This document shows, piece by piece, positions 26,633 through 34,737 of a stretch of 64,000 nt of DNA; positions within the stretch are counted from its first letter, which is position 1, and every line of letters begins with the position of its first letter. The DNA comes from Thiomicrorhabdus chilensis DSM 12352. GTDB taxonomy: Bacteria > Pseudomonadota > Gammaproteobacteria > Thiomicrospirales > Thiomicrospiraceae. The stretch is from contig NZ_KI519609.1 of NCBI RefSeq assembly GCF_000483485.1, positions 2,261,460 to 2,325,459 on the forward strand, written 5' to 3'. The notes beneath the pieces were generated by a model. That model was not told where the DNA came from. It did not search any database and worked only from the letters and a program-made list of their open reading frames with translations. Position numbers and translations under genes: made by a program.

Positions 26633-27214
26633 TCACTGTTTGACGCAACGCGAAATCGTATAGTCTTTACCCTGCTTTACCTTTTCATAATTGCCGAACA
26701 CCTCGATGAAGTTGCGCTTCATATACTGTCTTAATCCGTTGATGGTCACCACCACAAACTGTCCGCCCGGCGCCAATTGCTGATGAACGTCATGCAACAA
26801 AATGCTCAACATCTCCTTGCCGACTTTGGCGGGGATATTGGACACCACCGTGGTGAACTCAATGTCTTTAGGCACGCTGCTCAAACCATTGGAAAGATAG
26901 GCCTTGGCATTCGACAGACCATTCATTTCCGCGTTTTTATTGGCATATTCCACCGCCACAAAATCCTTATCCACCATATGAACCTCGCCTTTTACTGCGC
27001 TGGCGGCAATCGCCAATCCAATCGGGCCATAACCGCAGCCGATGTCCAAAGCGACCTCATCGTCCTTGACTTGCAAATACCGTAAAAAAAGATCGGTTCC
27101 GGAATCGATCTCACGCGGACTAAAAATCCCCCACGTAGTCGCAAAACGCAAGGGGTTGCCCATCAGATTCGCTTCGATATGCAGGTCTTGTTTTAACTCA
27201 TTAATGGTCGCCAT
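26633..27214 (-). CDS. Single-domain RsmC-like methyltransferase
   Basis: A 193-residue class I SAM-dependent methyltransferase of the small-domain type, resembling the catalytic half of RsmC. SAM motif I is L-D-I-G-C-G-Y-G-P-I-G at about residues 56-66, followed by acidic V-D-K-D. The usual N-P-P-F/Y substrate motif is replaced by S-N-I-P-A-K-V-G, which is unusual for N2-guanine or N6-adenine methylation. It may act on rRNA, a protein or a small molecule. It is divergent from rep, with only about 120 bases between the two start codons. Confidence 0.75.
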   Translation of the reverse strand: MATINELKQDLHIEANLMGNPLRFATTWGIFSPREIDSGTDLFLRYLQVKDDEVALDIGCGYGPIGLAIAASAVKGEVHMVDKDFVAVEYANKNAEMNGLSNAKAYLSNGLSSVPKDIEFTTVVSNIPAKVGKEMLSILLHDVHQQLAPGGQFVVVTINGLRQYMKRNFIEVFGNYEKVKQGKDYTISRCVKQ

Positions 27215-27333
27215 ACTGGTATTTTCCTAAAGTAATTCTTTTCGATTTGAATTATCATATTGTACCTTTTCTGCTGTTCCGTCATCCAAAAAGCATCAGA
27301 ACCCAAAGTACTCAAATAGAATCCGAAGCCAGA

Positions 27334-29367
27334 ATGCATAGCCTAAACGAACGACAATATGAAGCGGTCATCCACATTGACACGCCTGCCTTGGTGCTTG
27401 CCGGTGCCGGCTCGGGAAAAACTCGAGTCATCACTGAGAAAATAGCCTATTTGATTCGTAAGCACGACTATAAAGCGCATAACATTTATGCCGTGACCTT
27501 TACCAACAAATCCGCCAAAGAGATGAAGGAACGTGTCACCAAACTGCTTAAGGACGAGAATACTAAAGGCCTAAATGTTTCGACCTTTCACAACCTGGGG
27601 CTGAACATCATCCGCCAAGAGTATAAAACCCTCGGCTATAAAGCCAATTTCTCAATCATGGATGCCACCGACAGCGGTCAGATTCTGAAAGAACTGATGC
27701 ATAAACAGTCGATTGACCCCGAAGTGCTGGACGGCGTGCAGTGGGACATCTCCAACTGGAAAAACGCACACATTAACCCGCAACAGGCGCTGGAAAATGC
27801 CGAAGATGCCCAACAGCAAGCACGCGCACTGTTATACCAGGCCTATCAGAAACAGCTACACGCCTATAATGCGGTGGATTTCGACGACCTGATCGGCTTG
27901 CCGGTGAAACTCTTCAGCGAACACCCCGAGGTTCTCGACAAATGGCAGAATAAAGTACGTTATCTGTTGGTGGATGAGTACCAGGATACCAACGCCTCCC
28001 AGTACGCACTCGTGAAACAATTGGTCGGCATTCAGGCACGCTTTACCGTGGTCGGAGATGACGACCAATCGATTTATGCCTGGCGCGGTGCCCAGCCAGA
28101 AAACCTGGCCTTGCTTCAGGAGGATTTCCCAGCACTTAAACTGATCAAACTAGAGCAAAACTACCGCTCCAGTAACCGCATTCTACAATCGGCCAACCAA
28201 TTGATTGCCAACAACCCGCACGTTTTTGAAAAATCGCTGTGGAGTGACATGGGCATGGGCGACCACATTCGCGTGATTTCCTGCGCCAACGAAAACCAGG
28301 AAGCGGAACGCGTGGTGTCGGAAATCATCGTGCATAAATTCAAACACCGCACCAAAAACAAAGACTATGCGATTCTTTATAGAGGCAACCATCAAGCGCG
28401 CCTGATGGAGCGCGCTTTACGCGAACAGAACATCCCCTACGTGATTTCCGGCGGAAAATCCTTTTTCGACCATGCGGAGATCAAGGACATCATGAGTTAC
28501 CTGAAACTCATCGTCAATCCGGATGATGACGCGGCCTTCTTGAGAATCGTCAACACCCCGCGCCGCGAAATCGGCGCCTCAACGCTTGAAAAACTCGCCA
28601 CCTACGCCACCGGACGTGGCATCAGCCTGTTCGACGCTACCCAGGAATTCGGCCTGACCAGCATCCTCTCTGAAAAAGCCTTGAAACGCGTGCAGTTTTT
28701 TGGCCAGCAACTGCTGGACTGGGCTCAAAAGGTGGACGCGGCACAAGGCGAAGAGGTCATCTCTTTTGTGCGCCAGTTGATTGAAACCCTGGAATACGAC
28801 AACTGGATTCACGAAACCGCCAGCAACGTCAAAACCGCGGAACGTCGCATCAACAATGTACGTGAACTGATATTGTGGATTGAACGCATCATCAACAAGG
28901 CGATTGAAGAGGACGGTGAAGAAAAGCAACTGCAAAGCATCGTCACTCACATGACTCTGATGGACATGATGGAACGCAACGAATCCGAAAAAGAGCACGA
29001 CATGGTCAGCCTGATGACCTTGCATGCCTCCAAGGGGCTGGAGTTTCCGCACGTTTTTCTGATCGGCATGGAAGAAGAACTTCTGCCGCACAAGCAGAAC
29101 CTCGAATCTCCCGGCCTGGAGGAGGAACGCCGTCTCGCTTATGTAGGCATCACACGCGCGCAACAGACCCTGACCATGACCTATGCTTCCAAACGCCGAA
29201 AATATGGAGAGGACATGGCTTGTGACCCCAGTCGTTTCCTGGAGGAGTTGCCTCAAGACATCCTTAAATGGGAAGGCAAACCCGGCCAGGTCATCAGCAA
29301 AGAAGAGCACCTTGAAACCGGTAATGCCCATTTGGCGAATTTGAAATCCTTTCTCAAAAAAGATTAA
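27334..29367 (+). CDS. rep: ATP-dependent DNA helicase Rep
   Basis: A 3'-5' superfamily 1 helicase that helps replication forks pass protein blocks. At 677 residues it matches Rep. Motifs: L-N-E-R-Q-Y-E-A-V at 4-12, Walker A A-G-A-G-S-G-K-T at 23-30, V-D-E-Y-Q-D-T-N, G-D-D-D-Q-S-I-Y-A-W-R-G, L-E-Q-N-Y-R-S, T-L-H-A-S-K-G-L-E-F and V-G-I-T-R-A. ATG 27334 gives the start expected of the family; an upstream TTG at 27247 would add 29 atypical residues. The Fe-alcohol dehydrogenase gene follows 44 bases downstream. Confidence 0.93.
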   Translation: MHSLNERQYEAVIHIDTPALVLAGAGSGKTRVITEKIAYLIRKHDYKAHNIYAVTFTNKSAKEMKERVTKLLKDENTKGLNVSTFHNLGLNIIRQEYKTLGYKANFSIMDATDSGQILKELMHKQSIDPEVLDGVQWDISNWKNAHINPQQALENAEDAQQQARALLYQAYQKQLHAYNAVDFDDLIGLPVKLFSEHPEVLDKWQNKVRYLLVDEYQDTNASQYALVKQLVGIQARFTVVGDDDQSIYAWRGAQPENLALLQEDFPALKLIKLEQNYRSSNRILQSANQLIANNPHVFEKSLWSDMGMGDHIRVISCANENQEAERVVSEIIVHKFKHRTKNKDYAILYRGNHQARLMERALREQNIPYVISGGKSFFDHAEIKDIMSYLKLIVNPDDDAAFLRIVNTPRREIGASTLEKLATYATGRGISLFDATQEFGLTSILSEKALKRVQFFGQQLLDWAQKVDAAQGEEVISFVRQLIETLEYDNWIHETASNVKTAERRINNVRELILWIERIINKAIEEDGEEKQLQSIVTHMTLMDMMERNESEKEHDMVSLMTLHASKGLEFPHVFLIGMEEELLPHKQNLESPGLEEERRLAYVGITRAQQTLTMTYASKRRKYGEDMACDPSRFLEELPQDILKWEGKPGQVISKEEHLETGNAHLANLKSFLKKD

Positions 29368-29411
29368 ACTGCCTTACAGCCACCTCAAACCCAAACTTTC
29401 GGATTCGCTTT

Positions 29412-30611
29412 ATGCCTCAAACCCTTCCCATATTTCAATTCGCCCCCATGCCGCTTCTCCGTTTCGGCTGGGGAATTCGACACCAACTGGTCGATCACCT
29501 CAAAAACAACTATCACGGTCGAGTGGTTTTGATTACAGGCAATTATTTGAGCAGGCCTGGTGAATTTGGGCAGGTGGTTCGAGATGCCCTGCTGGAAAAC
29601 AATCGCCTAGTCGATCACTTTACGGTTTCCGGCGAACCGTCGCCCGATCTAGTGGACTACATCGTCAGTCAATGCAAGACGGACAGCGAAGTCGTCATCG
29701 GCATCGGCGGCGGCAGTGTTTTGGATGCTGCCAAAGCCGTCGCCGGGTTGATTCCGAGCCAAACCTCGGTGATGGAATACCTGGAAGGCGTCGGGGCGGG
29801 AAAACCTTTTAATGTCCCCACCTGTCCGTTTATCGCCGTGCCTACTACGGCGGGAACCGGCAGCGAAACCACCAAAAACGCGGTTTTATCCCACCTCGGC
29901 GAATTTAAAAAATCGTTTCGTGACGACACTCTCTTGGCGAAAGAAGCTTGGCTGGATCCTGAGCTGTTACGCAGTTGCCCTAAGGATGTGCTCTATGCCA
30001 CCGGCATGGACGCTTTCACCCAACTGCTTGAATCCTACACGACACTCAAATCCAACCCGATTACCGATGCGCTGGCCTGGCAAGGCATGACACTATTCAA
30101 AGGCGCTTTTGAAGACATCGAAAGCGTGGATCCGAATGCTCAGCAGCAAGGATATAGCCGCCTGATGCTGGCCGCTTCACTGTCGGGCACGACACTGGCC
30201 AATGCCGGCTTGGGCGCGGTGCATGGTTTGGCCGGTCCGATTGGGGCTTTTTTTGAAGCCCCTCACGGCTTGGTGTGCGCCAAACTTCTAGCGCCGATCT
30301 CACAGAAAAACATCACCGCCCTGCAACAACAAACCGATACAAATTCGCAACAAACCTTGGAAAAATACCGTCAAGTCGGCCGTCTTTTCAACCCCGATAG
30401 CGAGCCCGGCCAAGAATTGACAGCCCTGCTTGATACGCTCAAAGATTACGCATCGGTTTATACGCCACAAGCCCTGTCCGGATACGGATTACACAAGGAT
30501 AAATTGCAAAAGGTCATAGCGCATTGCCGTAGCGGCAGCATGATGGGCAACCCGGTGACCTTAAGCGACGTCGAACTGATGGATGCGATGCTTGATACCC
30601 TTAGCCAATAA
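29412..30611 (+). CDS. Iron-containing alcohol dehydrogenase family protein
   Basis: A 399-residue Fe-ADH-fold protein. The NAD(P)-binding G-G-G-S-V-L-D-A-A-K lies at 99-108 and P-T-T-A-G-T-G-S-E at 144-152. Metal ligands expected from FucO map to D200 (G-M-D-A-F-T), H271 (A-V-H-G-L-A-G) and H285 (A-P-H-G). The fourth, His in D-A-L-T-H, is Gln 204 here. A Q at this position defines a subgroup of the family, so metal use may differ. Substrate unknown. No clear ribosome binding site; it may depend on rep transcription. Confidence 0.8.
   Translation: MPQTLPIFQFAPMPLLRFGWGIRHQLVDHLKNNYHGRVVLITGNYLSRPGEFGQVVRDALLENNRLVDHFTVSGEPSPDLVDYIVSQCKTDSEVVIGIGGGSVLDAAKAVAGLIPSQTSVMEYLEGVGAGKPFNVPTCPFIAVPTTAGTGSETTKNAVLSHLGEFKKSFRDDTLLAKEAWLDPELLRSCPKDVLYATGMDAFTQLLESYTTLKSNPITDALAWQGMTLFKGAFEDIESVDPNAQQQGYSRLMLAASLSGTTLANAGLGAVHGLAGPIGAFFEAPHGLVCAKLLAPISQKNITALQQQTDTNSQQTLEKYRQVGRLFNPDSEPGQELTALLDTLKDYASVYTPQALSGYGLHKDKLQKVIAHCRSGSMMGNPVTLSDVELMDAMLDTLSQ
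29552..29559. repeat. CAGGCCTG element inside the Fe-ADH gene
   Basis: Encodes S-R-P-G; the core is followed by GTGAATTT. Confidence 0.55.
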
Positions 30612-30954
30612 ATACCCATATCGACTTGCACACTGAAAAGCCGAAATCACAAGCCAATTGGTGAAAACCAACAGCGTTTTTACCTTTTTTTACCGTTTTA
30701 TAATTGCCAAACCCGACCATTCCGTAGAGAATTATGCCTATCACCAAACGGTAAAACCGGGTTAACGAATCAGATCACTCCGGAATTCAACCCAACCTGA
30801 AGAAACACACAATGGCAGGAACCTATTGATTCGTGTTTTTCACACAACCGAAAACAAAGCAGAAATAAAATCAAGCATTTGTTTCTGTTTTTGACTAAAC
30901 TGTCATTATTGACATTAAGTTGTTGACCTAGAAACTATTTTCAGGAGATTTAAA
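30612..30954 (+). promoter_or_regulatory. Regulatory region of the Lap locus
   Basis: A 343-base non-coding, AT-rich region. It contains the tandem motif TTTACC-TTTT-TTTACC (30679-30694), closely repeated at 40190. A TATAAT at 30699-30704 follows five bases after it. A weak hairpin TTGGT-GAAA-ACCAA (30658-30671) with following T may end the preceding gene. AGGAG at 30943-30947 serves the first lap gene. Confidence 0.45.
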
Positions 30955-31905
30955 ATGCGCCATAACGAAAACTCTTCAATGACTTTATCACTGCCCATTT
31001 GGGTCATCCTTTTAAGTTTTGCCGGTCTTTCAGCTTGCACAACGACTCCTGAAGAACCGAAAGAATACCCGTCTCATGCCATTGAGGTTCTGCATGAAGA
31101 CAAACCCGATGCCTATCAAACGGTCTATCCTGATTTGGATCAGGACGGTGTCGCCGACAGACTCGATCACTGCCAGAATAGCCGCTTGAACAGCAAAGTA
31201 AACCGTCTGGGTTGTGAACTGGATGCCGATAACGATGGCGTATATGACAAAGACGACCAGTGCCCTAACACGCCAGAAGGCGTTCGCGTTAACTTCATGG
31301 GCTGCGAACCCGACGATGACCGCGACGGCGTTGCCAACTCTATTGATGAATGCCCGAACACCCCAATCGGCACAAAAGTAGACGCTAAAGGTTGCCCACT
31401 GGATATGGATCTCGACCGTGACGGCGTATTCAACGATAAAGACCAGTGTCCCGACACCCCGCTTGGCGCCAAGGTCAACGAACACGGATGTCCGCCTGAA
31501 ATCAAAGTGCTGAGCAACATCGTTTTTGATACCGGATCGCCGAAAATCCGTGACGACCAAGCTGCAGTATTGCAACAAAACGCCAGCCGCTTGAAAGACC
31601 TCGACAGCGATGAAGTGGTCCTGATTACCGGGCATACCGACTCCGTTGGTGCCGAGAGTTATAACCTGAAACTTTCTTGGCAACGTGCGGACAGCAGCAA
31701 GGAGTTTTTACTGAAAACCCTTAACCTTAAAGACTCTGACATATACATCTCCGGAAAAGGTGAGAGCAGCCCGATTGCCGACAATGGGTCAAGCGAAGGC
31801 AGACAGCAAAACCGCCGTATCGAGTTGCAGGTTATTCCTCGCGAAAGCTTGCCTGAAAGCGCCGCGGACCGTCTTCCATCTGAATTTGAGAGCATGCGTG
31901 ATTAA
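30955..31905 (+). CDS. OmpA-family lipoprotein with thrombospondin type 3 repeats
   Basis: A 316-residue outer-membrane lipoprotein with lipobox L-S-A-C (Cys 28). Residues about 55-180 hold four Ca-binding type 3 repeats (D-x-D-x-D-G-V followed by D-x-C-P-N-T-P-x-G and G-C). The C-terminal 115 residues are an OmpA-like peptidoglycan-binding domain with V-L-I-T-G-H-T-D-S-V-G and N-R-R-I-E-L. In Shewanella-type bpf loci an OmpA-like gene lies just before the LapG and LapD homologues, as here, which supports a role with the adhesin system. AGGAG is seven bases before the ATG. Confidence 0.85.
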   Translation: MRHNENSSMTLSLPIWVILLSFAGLSACTTTPEEPKEYPSHAIEVLHEDKPDAYQTVYPDLDQDGVADRLDHCQNSRLNSKVNRLGCELDADNDGVYDKDDQCPNTPEGVRVNFMGCEPDDDRDGVANSIDECPNTPIGTKVDAKGCPLDMDLDRDGVFNDKDQCPDTPLGAKVNEHGCPPEIKVLSNIVFDTGSPKIRDDQAAVLQQNASRLKDLDSDEVVLITGHTDSVGAESYNLKLSWQRADSSKEFLLKTLNLKDSDIYISGKGESSPIADNGSSEGRQQNRRIELQVIPRESLPESAADRLPSEFESMRD

Positions 31906-31962
31906 GAGACTGATAACGGGTTGCCAAGCCAGTTACCCAACAACGAGTTAACGAGGTGCGTA

Positions 31963-32625
31963 ATGTCCTCTTGGGCCAAACACTTCGTTTTAACCATAAC
32001 CGGACTCGCTTTTGGGTTAATGAGCGCCAACGCACAGAAGTCGGCGCAAGTCATCAGCGAGGCACAACTTGTTAAGGCGAGCCAACAATACGGCATGCTC
32101 GCCGAAAAGCGATTTCGTGCCTGGCAAAACTTGGTTGACCAGAATGCTGGCAAGCCTGACAAAATCCTGCTGAATAAAGTGAATGACTTTTTCAATCAAG
32201 CCCAGTTTGTATCTGATGAAATCCACTGGAAACAAAAGGACTACTGGGCGACCCCCATTGAGTTTTTGGGCACCGATGCAGGGGACTGTGAAGACTACGT
32301 CATTGCAAAATACTTTACCCTGAAAGCTTTGGGCGTCCCAGAAGAAAAACTCTATTTAACCTACGTTAAAGCCATTCGGCTCAATCAGGCGCATATGGTA
32401 CTCACCTATTTCGAAAGCCCAAGGTCGGTTCCTTTGGTTCTGGACAATCTCAACAACCGCATTCTCAAAGCTACTCAGCGAAATGACCTGGTGCCGATAT
32501 ACAGTTTTAACGGTGATGGTCTTTGGCTATCCAAACAGCGCGGCAAAGGCAAAGCGGTCAAAGGCGGAACAAATCGTCTGAAAAAGTGGACTTCATTACT
32601 CAAGAAGCTGGAAAACGAATCATGA
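31963..32625 (+). CDS. lapG: Periplasmic cysteine protease LapG
   Basis: Cleaves the N-terminus of a giant LapA-type adhesin, releasing it from the cell surface. The 220-residue protein has a signal peptide ending A-N-A-Q and the transglutaminase-like catalytic triad C109 (G-D-C-E-D-Y), H144 (Q-A-H-M-V-L) and D161 (L-D-N-L-N). ATG 31963 has GAGG eight bases upstream and starts directly with the signal peptide; an earlier in-frame start at 31921 would spoil it. lapD follows 58 bases downstream. Confidence 0.93.
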   Translation: MSSWAKHFVLTITGLAFGLMSANAQKSAQVISEAQLVKASQQYGMLAEKRFRAWQNLVDQNAGKPDKILLNKVNDFFNQAQFVSDEIHWKQKDYWATPIEFLGTDAGDCEDYVIAKYFTLKALGVPEEKLYLTYVKAIRLNQAHMVLTYFESPRSVPLVLDNLNNRILKATQRNDLVPIYSFNGDGLWLSKQRGKGKAVKGGTNRLKKWTSLLKKLENES

Positions 32626-32683
32626 CACACTCTCATCCAGACGCCCCAATAGGTCGTTTTGTTGTAAAAAGTAGGAAAAACGT

Positions 32684-34633
32684 ATGAGCTTAAACAAACA
32701 GATGGTGCTCTTTATCGCTTCGATGCTGTTGATACTATTGATCGGCACCTTTGCACTCAACTTATCCAACACCAAACATTTCCTGCAGGAACAGTTAAGC
32801 TCGCATGCCCAAGATACCGCGACTTCACTCGGCCTTTCGCTAAGCAGCAACGCCGATCCGGATGACATTTCCACCATGGAAACCATGATCAATGCGGTGT
32901 TTGATCGCGGTTATTACTCCAACATCACACTCACAGACATGGACGGCAAGATACTGTACGAACGCATCAACCCCCAGCAAATGGAGGCTGTGCCGGCTTG
33001 GTTTATTGAAAGCATAAACTTGCAGACCCCAACGGCAGAAGCGATTGTGCAGGCGGGTTGGATACCAATCGGAATGCTTAATGTCACCAGTCATCCGGGC
33101 TACGCCTACACTGAACTCTGGAAGGCCGTCATTAATCTTTCGATCTGGTTTGCGATTGCCGCCTTATTGGCCGTCATCGTCATTGTCAGTGCATTACGCA
33201 TCATGCTAAAACCGCTCAAGGCAATGGAACAACAGGCTGAAGCGATTGTGAAAAAAGAGTATCTGCTGCAGGACGACCTGCCCAACACCACCGAATTCAG
33301 ACAAGTGGTCAGAGCCATGAATGCGATGGTTCAAAAAATGAAAGATGTTTTTGACAGGGATGCCAAAACTGCCGCGAAACTGCAGAAGATGGCCTATCAG
33401 GACAGCGTGACCGGGCTGAGCAACCGTCGCCACTTTGAAATGGTGGTCGACACCCTGCTCGACATTCAAGAAGAAACCACCCCTGGCATGATCACCCTGG
33501 TTCGTGTAGAAGGCTTAAAAGAGTTGAATGATCAGTACGGCTATTTGATTGGTGACCACTTCATGAAACAATTGGCCGATTCACTCTACAGCACCCTGCA
33601 CACCCCTTATGCCTTATTAGCGAGGTTGAACGGCACCGAAATTGTGACCATCAACCCGGGCTTGGAGGCGCAAAAATTACAGCCGGTGCTTTCACAGGTT
33701 TCCAAAGCAATTCCGGATGCTCTAAAGAGCCTGAATGCGGGTGAAGCCCCCACATCCGTTTCCATCGCCTATATGGATTACCAGCCGGGCGAAACCCGGG
33801 CGAATCTGCTGTCCTCGCTGGACTACGCGATTGAACAGGCTAGGGAACAAGGTAAAAACCAGACTTTTTACTACTCAAAACAGTCCGACATGGAAAAACA
33901 GGCGAACATCTGGAGCCAATTGATCAGAAAAGCCATCACCGAACAGCGTTTCGTCTTGTACCAGCAAAACACCTTCACCTATCAAGGCGAACCGCAGGAC
34001 AAGGAGGTCTTCATTCGCCTCAGGGATGAGGACGGGGTGATACATTCCGCCGGCTATTTCATGCCTGCGGTCGAACAGTCCGGCAAAACCGCCGAGATCG
34101 ATAAAATGGTGATCAATCTTGCTTTTGAGCATTTGCAAAAACATCAACCAACCCAGCGCTTGTCAATCAACCTCACGCGTTCCATCGTCTTTAATGCAGA
34201 ATTACGCAACTGGCTGATACGCAACCTAAATACGAAAGACGTCAGGACATCATTAGCGTTTGAGTTAAGCGAGCCGTTGATGATCGAGAACCCCGAAGTC
34301 ACCAGCCAGTTCATCAAGGTATTGAAAACCCTCGGGGTGGCGATAGGCATTGACCATTTTGGCAGTCGCTTTTCCAACCTGGGTTATCTGCAAGGCATCA
34401 AACCCGATTATGTCAAATTGGATTCGGCTTTTAGCAAGGTCATCGAACAAGACGAGCAGACCCGTCAATACGTCTCCAGCCTGTGTGAAATGGCCAATAG
34501 CCTAGACATTAATGTCATCGCCCTGGCGGTTGAAAGTCAGGCTCAACTGGATGCCTTTAGTGAACTGGGGGTGGCGATGTTCCAAGGGTACTACTATGGC
34601 GCCCCCACTCCGCTGAATGAGCAGACAAGCTAA
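32684..34633 (+). CDS. lapD: c-di-GMP receptor LapD (degenerate GGDEF-EAL)
   Basis: An inner-membrane receptor that sequesters LapG when c-di-GMP is high. The 649-residue protein has an N-terminal helix and a periplasmic domain ending G-W-I-P-I-G at 125-130. Trp 126 corresponds to the tryptophan LapD uses to hold LapG. A second helix (about 148-172), HAMP, a GGDEF domain with N-G-T-E-I at 316-320 in place of G-G-D-E-F, and an EAL domain with K-E-V-F-I-R-L at 440-446 follow. Both enzymatic motifs are degenerate, as in known LapD. AGGA lies seven bases before the ATG. Confidence 0.93.
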   Translation: MSLNKQMVLFIASMLLILLIGTFALNLSNTKHFLQEQLSSHAQDTATSLGLSLSSNADPDDISTMETMINAVFDRGYYSNITLTDMDGKILYERINPQQMEAVPAWFIESINLQTPTAEAIVQAGWIPIGMLNVTSHPGYAYTELWKAVINLSIWFAIAALLAVIVIVSALRIMLKPLKAMEQQAEAIVKKEYLLQDDLPNTTEFRQVVRAMNAMVQKMKDVFDRDAKTAAKLQKMAYQDSVTGLSNRRHFEMVVDTLLDIQEETTPGMITLVRVEGLKELNDQYGYLIGDHFMKQLADSLYSTLHTPYALLARLNGTEIVTINPGLEAQKLQPVLSQVSKAIPDALKSLNAGEAPTSVSIAYMDYQPGETRANLLSSLDYAIEQAREQGKNQTFYYSKQSDMEKQANIWSQLIRKAITEQRFVLYQQNTFTYQGEPQDKEVFIRLRDEDGVIHSAGYFMPAVEQSGKTAEIDKMVINLAFEHLQKHQPTQRLSINLTRSIVFNAELRNWLIRNLNTKDVRTSLAFELSEPLMIENPEVTSQFIKVLKTLGVAIGIDHFGSRFSNLGYLQGIKPDYVKLDSAFSKVIEQDEQTRQYVSSLCEMANSLDINVIALAVESQAQLDAFSELGVAMFQGYYYGAPTPLNEQTS

Positions 34634-34737
34634 AGGTCCGTCTAGATAAGAAAACACACCTGAATAACAATTGAGTTTTCAGGGGTTCTCGGCTAAAGTC
34701 ACCTTACACCATAAAAATGACAGGATTCAAACGCAAC

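Noticed and set aside
28579-29331. Antisense frame of 250 codons inside rep
   Set aside because: It lies opposite conserved helicase motifs and has no family resemblance.
31030-31683. Long antisense frame opposite the OmpA-type lipoprotein gene
   Set aside because: It mirrors the repeated D-x-D-G codons of the sense gene; no start signal or recognisable domain.
32684-34633. LapD as an active diguanylate cyclase or phosphodiesterase
   Set aside because: Both catalytic motifs are degenerate and the periplasmic output motif with Trp fits the receptor role.
34717-34737. ATG 34717 as lapB start
   Set aside because: No ribosome binding site; ATG 34738 has AGGA upstream and gives the usual N-terminal length.
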